Shown: in pieces, positions 58,646 to 64,000 of the stretch
Layout: every line of letters begins with the position of its first letter
Position numbering within the stretch: the stretch's first letter is position 1
Source: an uncultured Dehalococcoidia bacterium
GTDB lineage: Bacteria; Chloroflexota; Dehalococcoidia; Lucifugimonadales; CATQGZ01
DNA: 64,000 nucleotides
Direction: 5' to 3'
Assembly (NCBI GenBank): GCA_958295685.1
Contig: OY282365.1
Coordinates: forward strand, 930,001 to 994,000
The notes under the pieces: model-generated
The model's input: the letters and a program-made list of their open reading frames with translations, nothing else
Told to the model about the DNA's origin: nothing
Databases searched by the model: none
Made by a program: the position numbers and the translations under genes

Positions 58646-59608
58646 ATGGATATGCCCTTGGAAAGCCTGCTCGCGTTGGTTGAAAGGTTGAGGGAGCGTA
58701 TCGACGCGCACGGCAGCGACCTGCGCGGGAGCGAGGCGCTGACCCGTTACGCGCTGATCGACCCTATGCTCAGGGAATTGGGATGGGACACGGCCGACCC
58801 GTCGATGGTGACGCCGGAGTACAGGTCCGGGGAAGGGCGCGCGGACTACGCGCTCATGCGCGGCGGCAAACCCGTGATGATGGTCGAGGCCAAGAGTCTG
58901 GACGATACCCTGCAGGGCGCGGTATCGCAGGGAATAACCTACTGCTTGAAGGAGGGAACCAGCCACTTCCTGGTGACTAACGGGAAGCTGTGGGAACTCT
59001 ATGAAACCCACAAGCCCGTTCCGGTAGAGGAGAAGCGGGTAGTCTCGTTTGACCTGAAAGGCCAATCCGCGGCTGAGGTGTGCCTGGCTGCTCTTGCCCT
59101 GTGGAGGCAGGGCGTGCAGGCGGGGTACGTAGCCCCAGGGCAGCCGCCTGTGGACGGGCCGTCGGAGGCAGAGACCCAGCCCACCCCTATCCCGCCTCAG
59201 ACAGCTACAGTATCTCAGACCGTCGTAAACGAACCCGAACCTGGGTGGGTGGCTCTTTCTGAGTTTGATCCCTCGACGGCGCGCCCGGCCATGATGAGGT
59301 TCCCCGACGGCGCAGACGCTCCCATAAGTACTTGGTACGAAATTCTTACGCTGAGCGCAAATTGGCTGTGGGAAAACGGGCACTTGAGCATCGAGCAATG
59401 CCCCATCTCCATGGGACCCAATTCGCGGAGATGCCTGGTAAGCGCCACACCAGAGCACCCAAATGGAAAATCCTTCTACTCACCTGTGAAAATTGGTCCA
59501 CTTTACGTTGAAACTAACGTGAGCAGTAGGAGTGCCTTAAAGCACGCTAATCTCCTGATAGACCGCCTGCACCTGGACCCCGCGCAGTTCAAACTTCGTT
59601 CCCAATAG
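58646..59608 (+). CDS. HsdR N-terminal-domain-like PD-(D/E)XK protein
   Basis: 320 residues from ATG 58646 (GGGAGAA upstream). Residues 1-150 match the type I restriction R-subunit N-terminal nuclease fold: LIDPMLRELGWDTADP, YRSGEGRADYALMRGGKPVMMVEAKSL (Asp near 67, Glu-x-Lys near 80), and FLVTNGKLWELYE. Residues 160-210 are a Pro/Thr/Gln linker, and the last 110 residues an unknown domain. No helicase, HsdM or HsdS is adjacent, so it is a solitary nuclease-like protein. Confidence 0.83.
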   Translation: MDMPLESLLALVERLRERIDAHGSDLRGSEALTRYALIDPMLRELGWDTADPSMVTPEYRSGEGRADYALMRGGKPVMMVEAKSLDDTLQGAVSQGITYCLKEGTSHFLVTNGKLWELYETHKPVPVEEKRVVSFDLKGQSAAEVCLAALALWRQGVQAGYVAPGQPPVDGPSEAETQPTPIPPQTATVSQTVVNEPEPGWVALSEFDPSTARPAMMRFPDGADAPISTWYEILTLSANWLWENGHLSIEQCPISMGPNSRRCLVSATPEHPNGKSFYSPVKIGPLYVETNVSSRSALKHANLLIDRLHLDPAQFKLRSQ

Positions 59609-59734
59609 TTGCCGGGTTGCGCGCGGGATGGGGCCGGGATGCCCTCCGCTGCGCAGGGTCAACCGTGGCCGGCCCAGACTCCGCCGCCAATCCTGACAAT
59701 CCGCCAATCCTGAGAATCCTGATTCAGACAACCC

Positions 59735-59763
59735 TTGACGACCCCGAACCGCTGTGCTAGAGT
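59735..59763 (+). promoter_or_regulatory. Promoter of element A3
   Basis: TTGACG at 59735-59740, 17-nt spacer, TAGAGT at 59758-59763; same spacer as A1/A2 except for the last -35 base. Confidence 0.7.
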
Positions 59764-59820
59764 ATCCCCATGACACAGCCGCCTCTCTCCACAAACCGCC
59801 CGCAAGACTCCTGCATCGCC

Positions 59821-59915
59821 TGTCGCATAAGTGTCGCATAAGTGTCGCATAGTGTCGCATAAGTGTCGCATAAGTGTCGCATAAGTGTCACATAACTGTC
59901 ACATAGTGTCACGTA
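59821..59915 (+). repeat. Array A3: nine units spaced 10-11 bp
   Basis: TGTC starts at 59821, 59832, 59843, 59853, 59864, 59875, 59886, 59897 and 59907. Units 1-6 are TGTCGCA, units 7-9 TGTCACA or TGTCACG. Flanking segments are shared with A1 and A2. Confidence 0.9.
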
Positions 59916-60099
59916 ATTCCGAGCCGTATAAGGCCCTCCCAGCTACGAAATGGCTTGCGGAATGCCCGAAAATCCGACACTTTCGCAAAAAATTCTCAGA
60001 GCCGCCGATCCCGCCAAGGCGCCGGAAGACCCCAGGTCAGCCGGTCAGGGGATGGCTCTGGGGACTCGTCCGTGGTTAGCGTTTGCCGAGCGATGTTGA

Positions 60100-60105
60100 T
60101 AGAAT
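60100..60105 (+). promoter_or_regulatory. TAGAAT -10 box close to threonine aldolase
   Basis: TAGAAT, followed by TGGCC, 23 nt before the start at 60129, in the same setting as the lone TATAAT boxes elsewhere. Weak -35 (TTAGCG). Could act beside element A3. Confidence 0.3.
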
Positions 60106-60128
60106 TGGCCGCCTGAAGGAGCAGCCGA

Positions 60129-61169
60129 ATGGACGTCATCAACTTTCACAGCGACACGGCCACCCTGCCCTCCCCGGAGATGCGCCAGGCCATCTTCGAG
60201 GCCGAGATGGGCGACGACGTCATGGGCGACGACCCGACCGCGAACCGCCTGCAGGAGATGGCCGCCGACGTGCTGGGCAAGGAGGCCGGACTCATCGTCA
60301 GCAGCGGCACGATGGGCAACCTCGTCGCCGCCCTCGTCCACTGCGGGCGCGGCGACGAGATGATCATCGGCGAGCTCTCCCACATGAACAGGGGCGAGGC
60401 CGGCGGCGCATCCGTCCTGGGCGGCGCCGCCATCAAGACGCTCATGGAGGACGACCGCGGCCGGCTCGACCCCGACGAGGTGAAGGACGCGATAAAGCCC
60501 GACAACATACACTACCCCCGCACCGCTATGGTGGCCATAGAGAACACCCACAACGCCACCGGCGGGACTCCCCTGACCCCGGAGGACACGAAGGCCGTCG
60601 CCGACGTGGCACACGAGCACGATCTGAAGCTGCACGTGGACGGCGCGCGGCTCTTCGACGCCGCCGTCGCCCTGGAGACCCCGGCCGCCGAACTGGTCAG
60701 GGACGCCGACAGCGTCAGCTTCTGCCTCTCCAAGGGCCTCGGAGCGCCGATCGGCTCCGTGCTCTGCGGAACCCATGAGTTCGTCGACCGGGCCAGGCGC
60801 TGGCGCAAGATACTGGGGGGAGGCATGAGGCAGGTCGGCGTCTTCGCCGCCGCAGGCATCTACGCCCTGGAGCACAACGTCGACAGGCTGGCGGAAGACC
60901 ACGCGAACGCCCGCAGACTGGCGAAGGGGCTCGCAGACATACCCGGCATCTCCATCGACCTCGACAGGGTCCGCACCAACCTGGTCTTCTTCGAGGTGAC
61001 CGCCGGCGACCCCGCCGAGCTCGCCCGCAAGCTGGAGGAGAGGGGCGTGAGAGGAGGAAGCCCGGAGCGCCGCTGGCGCTTCGTCCCACACTACGGCATC
61101 ACCCCAGACGACGTAGACCGCGCCCTCGACGTCATCGATTCCGTGTTCAGGGAGTACGCCAAATCATGA
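60129..61169 (+). CDS. Low-specificity L-threonine aldolase family PLP enzyme
   Basis: 346 residues (ATG 60129 after GAAGGAGCAG). Typical start INFHSDTATLPSPEMRQA, GDDPTANRLQEMAA, EAGLIVSSGTMGNLVA, the ENTHNATGGTPL loop, LHVDGARLFDAAVALE (PLP-ring Asp/Arg) and SFCLSKGLGAPIGS with the PLP lysine near 200. It cleaves L-threonine (and related beta-hydroxy amino acids) to glycine and aldehyde. The next gene overlaps its stop by 4 nt, so they are coupled. Confidence 0.93.
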   Translation: MDVINFHSDTATLPSPEMRQAIFEAEMGDDVMGDDPTANRLQEMAADVLGKEAGLIVSSGTMGNLVAALVHCGRGDEMIIGELSHMNRGEAGGASVLGGAAIKTLMEDDRGRLDPDEVKDAIKPDNIHYPRTAMVAIENTHNATGGTPLTPEDTKAVADVAHEHDLKLHVDGARLFDAAVALETPAAELVRDADSVSFCLSKGLGAPIGSVLCGTHEFVDRARRWRKILGGGMRQVGVFAAAGIYALEHNVDRLAEDHANARRLAKGLADIPGISIDLDRVRTNLVFFEVTAGDPAELARKLEERGVRGGSPERRWRFVPHYGITPDDVDRALDVIDSVFREYAKS

Positions 61170-62221
61170 CCGACCAACACCTCTCAGGCAAGGCGCAGAC
61201 CGTCCTCGGGCCGATAGACCCCGGCCGGCTCGGACGCACACTCACCCACGAGCACCTAATCTTCGACGGCGCCTGGGTGAGGAAGTGGCTGCCGAACGCC
61301 AGCGACCAGGCCTTCTACGAAGCCCCCGTCTCCCAACAGACCCTCGGCAGGATCCGGCACCGCCTCAAGCCAAACCGGGACAACGGACGGCTGGATGACG
61401 TCCAGACCGCCATAGACGAGGTCGGGCTGTTCAAGCAGTACGGCGGCGGCACCCTCGTCGACGCGACCAGCATCGGGATAGGCCGCGACCCCGTAGCCCT
61501 GTCGAGAATCTCCCACGCCACCGGCGTCAACGTCATCATGGGCAGCTCCTACTACGTGCACACCCACCACTTCCCGGGGATGGACGACCTCACCGAGGAC
61601 GACCTCGCCGCCCGGATCGTCGCCGACGTCACCCAGGGGGCGGACGGAACGGACATAAGATCGGGTATCATCGGCGAGGTCGGCTGCGACTGGCCGCTGA
61701 CCGACAACGAGCGGAAGGTGCTGCGCGCCTCCGCGAGGGCGCAGCGAATCACCGGCGCCCCGCTGCTCATACACCCCGGCCGCAGCGAGACGGCGCCGCT
61801 GGAGATAATCGAGTTCCTGGACAGGGCGGGCGCCGACCTCTCGCGCACCATCATGGGCCACCTCGACAGGACGGTCTTCGAGCGCGCCACGCTCATGAAG
61901 ATCGCCGAGGCCGGATGCTACATGGAGTGGGACCTGTTCGGATGGGGCGGCTCCTACTACTCCCTCAACCTCGCCATCGACATGCCCAGCGACGACCAGC
62001 GCCTGGAGCGCATCGCGTGGATATCGGGGCAGGGATACGACCGCAAGGTCGTCGTCGCGCACGACATATGCAGCAAGCACCGCCTCGAAAAATACGGCGG
62101 CCACGGCTACTCCTACATCCTCGACCACATAGCGCCCAGGATGCTCCACCGAGGCTTCACCCCCGAATCCGTCCACCGCGTCCTCGTCTCCAACCCGGCC
62201 GAGGCCCTCACGTTCGCATGA
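61166..62221 (+). CDS. Phosphotriesterase-related metal hydrolase
   Basis: 351 residues, start overlapping the aldolase stop (ATGA). PTE-family metal site: THEHL near 30 (HxH), GEVGCDWPLT near 168, LLIHPGRS (His), IMGHLDRT (His) and VVAHDICSK (Asp). Phosphotriesterase homologs in bacteria are mostly lactonases or carboxyesterases. The bridging residue at the carbamyl-Lys position seems to be Glu (GEVG), as in many PTE-like homology proteins. Substrate unknown. Confidence 0.88.
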   Translation: MTDQHLSGKAQTVLGPIDPGRLGRTLTHEHLIFDGAWVRKWLPNASDQAFYEAPVSQQTLGRIRHRLKPNRDNGRLDDVQTAIDEVGLFKQYGGGTLVDATSIGIGRDPVALSRISHATGVNVIMGSSYYVHTHHFPGMDDLTEDDLAARIVADVTQGADGTDIRSGIIGEVGCDWPLTDNERKVLRASARAQRITGAPLLIHPGRSETAPLEIIEFLDRAGADLSRTIMGHLDRTVFERATLMKIAEAGCYMEWDLFGWGGSYYSLNLAIDMPSDDQRLERIAWISGQGYDRKVVVAHDICSKHRLEKYGGHGYSYILDHIAPRMLHRGFTPESVHRVLVSNPAEALTFA

Positions 62222-62301
62222 AGCTCCACCCCCGCGTCGTGGTCTGGGCAATAATCCTGACGGTCTTCGTAATAGTCGCGGCTCTGTCCCTGAATGACTA
62301 A
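62218..62301 (+). CDS. 27-residue single-helix membrane peptide
   Basis: ATG at 62218 overlaps the stop of the PTE-like gene (ATGA). The peptide starts MKLHPRVVVWAIILTVFV and ends LSLND: one short hydrophobic helix with a basic N-terminus and an acidic end. The overlap suggests translational coupling. No family is known to me. Confidence 0.4.
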   Translation: MKLHPRVVVWAIILTVFVIVAALSLND

Positions 62302-62311
62302 CGCCTGGATA

Positions 62312-62355
62312 ACTGACCACTCGCCACTGACCACTCGCCGCGCCCGGGCGCGGCG
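62312..62355 (+). terminator. 14-bp tandem repeat and 20-bp GC palindrome
   Basis: ACTGACCACTCGCC occurs twice in tandem (62312-62325 and 62326-62339), a motif also seen in repeat C. It runs into CGCCGCGCCC-GGGCGCGGCG (62336-62355), a perfect 20-bp palindrome followed by TTGTCATT, a likely terminator of the aldolase/PTE operon just before the next promoter. Confidence 0.55.
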
Positions 62356-62384
62356 TTGTCATTCCGATAGGGTGCGATTATAAT
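62356..62384 (+). promoter_or_regulatory. Promoter of the aminotransferase gene
   Basis: TTGTCA (62356-62361), 17-nt spacer and TATAAT (62379-62384). One of the few TATAAT boxes here with a recognisable -35. It begins right after the palindrome at 62336-62355. Confidence 0.65.
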
Positions 62385-62416
62385 CTCGCCAGTATCCACC
62401 TGAGGAGCCGGAGACG

Positions 62417-63346
62417 ATGCCCGAAGCCCTCGCCTTCTTTCGCGGAAAGATCGTGCCCCTCGAGGATGCGAGGGTGAGCATCACCACCCACGCCCTCCAC
62501 TACGGCACGGCCGTCTTCGAGGGCATCCGCGGCAACTGGAACGAGGAGCAGCGGAAGCTGTACGTCTTCCGTATGCGCGAGCACTACGAGCGGCTCCTCC
62601 AGGGCTGCAAGATGATGCTGATGGACATCCCATACTCGGTGGACGACCTGTGCGGCATCACCATCGAGCTCCTTCAGAGCTGCGCCTACCGCCAGGACCT
62701 CTACATCCGACCGATCGTCTACAAGAGCGAGGAGCTCGTGGCCAACCTGAAGCTCCACGAGCTTGAGAGCGACTTCTCGCTGGTCACGGTCCCGTTCGGA
62801 AACTATATCGAGGCGGACGGAGCCATACGCTGCCGCACCTCCTCCTGGCGGCGGATCGACGACACGGCCATCCCACCCAGGGTCAAGATATCGGGCCACT
62901 ACGTGAACAGCATCCTGGCAAAGACGGAGGCGACCCTCGCCGGCTATGACGAGGCCATCATGCTCAACCAGGACGGGAACGTCTCCGAAGGCTCCGGCGA
63001 GAACCTCTTCCTGGTCGCGGACGGCGCGATCCACACCCCACTGGTATCCGAGAACAACCTCAAGGGCATCACCAAGGACTCGGTGACGAAGATCGCCGCT
63101 AGGGAGATGGGGCTGGGCATCGTCGAAAGGAGCATCCGGCGCAGCGAGCTCTACCTGGCCGACGAGGTCTTCCTGACCGGGACGGCGGCTCACATAACAC
63201 CCGTCGGCGAACTCGACAACCGACCGATAGGGTCGGGAGACCAGGGCCCAGTCACCTCCAGGCTCCGAGACTACTACCTGGACATCATCAAGGGCGGCAA
63301 TCCGGACTACCTCGACTGGTGCGCCGAGGTCCCCATGGAGGCATAG
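62417..63346 (+). CDS. ilvE: Branched-chain amino acid aminotransferase
   Basis: 309 residues (ATG 62417 after AGGAG). Class IV PLP aminotransferase: ALHYGTAVFEGIRGN near 29-43, FRMREHYERLLQGCKMM, RPIVYKSEEL, then KISGHYVNSILAKTEATLAGYDEAI with the PLP lysine region near 155, and GSGENLFLVADG. The closing motif VFLTGTAAHITPV matches IlvE. It transfers amino groups between Leu/Ile/Val and 2-oxoglutarate. Confidence 0.94.
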   Translation: MPEALAFFRGKIVPLEDARVSITTHALHYGTAVFEGIRGNWNEEQRKLYVFRMREHYERLLQGCKMMLMDIPYSVDDLCGITIELLQSCAYRQDLYIRPIVYKSEELVANLKLHELESDFSLVTVPFGNYIEADGAIRCRTSSWRRIDDTAIPPRVKISGHYVNSILAKTEATLAGYDEAIMLNQDGNVSEGSGENLFLVADGAIHTPLVSENNLKGITKDSVTKIAAREMGLGIVERSIRRSELYLADEVFLTGTAAHITPVGELDNRPIGSGDQGPVTSRLRDYYLDIIKGGNPDYLDWCAEVPMEA

Positions 63347-63369
63347 CGGGACACCCCACCCGGTCACAG

Positions 63370-63810
63370 ATGTTCACGTTCGCGGCCGACTACTTCATAA
63401 TGGTCACGGTTGCCAGCGTGGGGGCGATCCAGTTCGCGGCTGCCCACGCAGGACTTAGAGGACTCCTGTTCGTCGGGCGCGCGTCCCTCGCCAGGGGGCT
63501 GGGCGTCGTCCTGATCATAGTGGGAATATCCCTCTTCTTCGGAACCGCGGAACGCAACCTGAACGACTACGAGGGCGGCCTGGACGCCAACGCCCAGGCC
63601 ATCTTCTTCTTCCTGGGAGTGCTGGCCGGATTCGGCGTCACCGCGCTCGTGTCCACCCTGCTGAACCTGCGCATGACGGGACGGGACGGAGCTCCGACCG
63701 GAGGCTTGGACTCGCTCAGAGACTCGAACTTCGCCGCGGCGCTGGCGCGGAGCCTCGGCTACTGGACAAGGAATTGGCGAACGCAGACGAGACGATATTT
63801 CTCTGGATAA
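63370..63810 (+). CDS. Small polytopic membrane protein
   Basis: 146 residues from ATG 63370, with three predicted membrane helices (ADYFIMVTVASVGAIQFAAA, GLGVVLIIVGISLFFGT and FFFLGVLAGFGVTALVSTL). No ribosome-binding site is obvious and no family recognised. Its end overlaps the start of the PAP2-like gene by about 37 nt, so both may be coupled. Confidence 0.6.
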   Translation: MFTFAADYFIMVTVASVGAIQFAAAHAGLRGLLFVGRASLARGLGVVLIIVGISLFFGTAERNLNDYEGGLDANAQAIFFFLGVLAGFGVTALVSTLLNLRMTGRDGAPTGGLDSLRDSNFAAALARSLGYWTRNWRTQTRRYFSG

Positions 63811-64000
63811 ACGGACTCGTGGGCAGGGCCGCGCCCATAGACGAGACCGTTCGATTCCTGAGCAGCGACTACCTGGCCCCGGTTAGCCTCGGCCTGGTGC
63901 TCGTCGGGATGTGGTTCACCGGTGAAGGGCAGCTGGAAAGGCAGCGCCGCCAGATCGGGCTATACATCGCGCTCGCCGCCATGGGTCTGTCGAGCCTGAC
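63774..64000 (+). CDS. PAP2-like phosphatase, N-terminal part
   Basis: TTG 63774 (AAGGAA upstream) opens a frame that runs off the window. It begins LANADETIFLWINGLVGRAAP, then DETVRFLSSDYLAPVSLGL and a hydrophobic helix. The pattern fits the N-terminus of PAP2-superfamily membrane phosphatases such as undecaprenyl-diphosphate phosphatases. The catalytic motifs lie beyond the window. Confidence 0.6.
   Translation, partial: MANADETIFLWINGLVGRAAPIDETVRFLSSDYLAPVSLGLVLVGMWFTGEGQLERQRRQIGLYIALAAMGLSSL

Larger units (their letters stand above)
59695..60010 (+). promoter_or_regulatory. Leader element A3 upstream of threonine aldolase
   Basis: Plus strand: AATCCTGAGAATCCTGATTC, TTGACG-N17-TAGAGT (59735-59763), an ATGACACAGCCGCC leader, nine units, core CCTCCCAGCTACGAAATGGC near 59935, one inverted unit (CCGACA at 59974-59979) and tail TTTCGCAAAAAATT. 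The first seven units resemble A2 (TGTCGCATAAG), the last two resemble A1 (TGTCACATAAC), so the element is a mosaic. Downstream lies the gene at 60129. Confidence 0.75.

Overview
The window looks like a chromosomal stretch of a GC-rich bacterium of the Chloroflexota, most likely a SAR202/Dehalococcoidia-type lineage. This is inferred from gene content, not from a marker tree. Supporting genes are two enolase-superfamily (MR/MLE) enzymes, an LLM-class flavin oxidoreductase, two D-aminoacylase-type amidohydrolases, CaiB/enoyl-CoA hydratase, ThyX with a B12-dependent class II ribonucleotide reductase, and a dipeptide-type ABC system with a very large binding protein. About 54 protein genes (two cut by the window edges) and one tRNA-Ser(GCT) are supported.

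Layout. 1-3212 (minus): amidohydrolase, HpaI-type aldolase, D-aminoacylase. 3213-4118: two divergent regulatory leaders. 4119-13107 (plus): peptide/nickel-type ABC importer followed by two extra permease paralogs. 13144-15334 (minus): TusA-like, DsrE-like and a TusA::MetE-like fusion. 15745-17652: GT-C-like membrane protein. 18412-21680: RRM protein, DUF6295-like, GNAT, dienelactone hydrolase, zinc-ribbon protein. 21727-25855: thyX, nrdR, nrdJ. 25867-30553: LLM oxidoreductase, MLE-like enzyme, second D-aminoacylase, M19 dipeptidase. 30763-35669 (minus): TolB-like propeller, nadC, nadA, miaB, then tRNA-Ser. 36007-41236 (minus): accessory operon with ParB-like, HelD-like and HARE-HTH proteins. 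41305-50614 (minus): moaE/moaD, GGT, SthA, DUF2339, CaiB, ECH, GNAT. 50967-54377 (plus): an unusual pair, a duplicated Cas4-like nuclease and a PLD-NTPase fusion. 54381-64000: MR-type dehydratase, Glu/Leu dehydrogenase, G1P-dehydrogenase-like, HsdR-N-like, threonine aldolase, PTE-like, IlvE, a membrane protein, PAP2.

The most striking non-coding feature is a family of five leader elements, at 3240-3580, 3633-3898, 17705-18020, 55625-55854 and 59695-60010. Each has a TTGACA-type promoter with a 17-nt spacer, then 7-10 direct repeats of a 10-11 bp unit starting with TGT, a conserved CAGCTACG core, and one to three inverted copies of the unit ending in a (G)CAAAA/TAAAA tail. The unit sequence differs between copies and the inverted copy changes with it. 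Every element points at the next gene or operon downstream: D-aminoacylase operon, ABC importer, RRM protein, MR-type dehydratase and threonine aldolase. This looks like an undescribed cis-regulatory family.

Functionally, much of the window serves uptake and breakdown of peptides, D-amino-acid derivatives and small acids, with deoxynucleotide synthesis and NAD and molybdopterin cofactor genes. The accessory parts are two candidate defence or DNA-processing modules (36007-41236 and 50967-54377), a lone HsdR-N-like protein, and the regulatory leaders.
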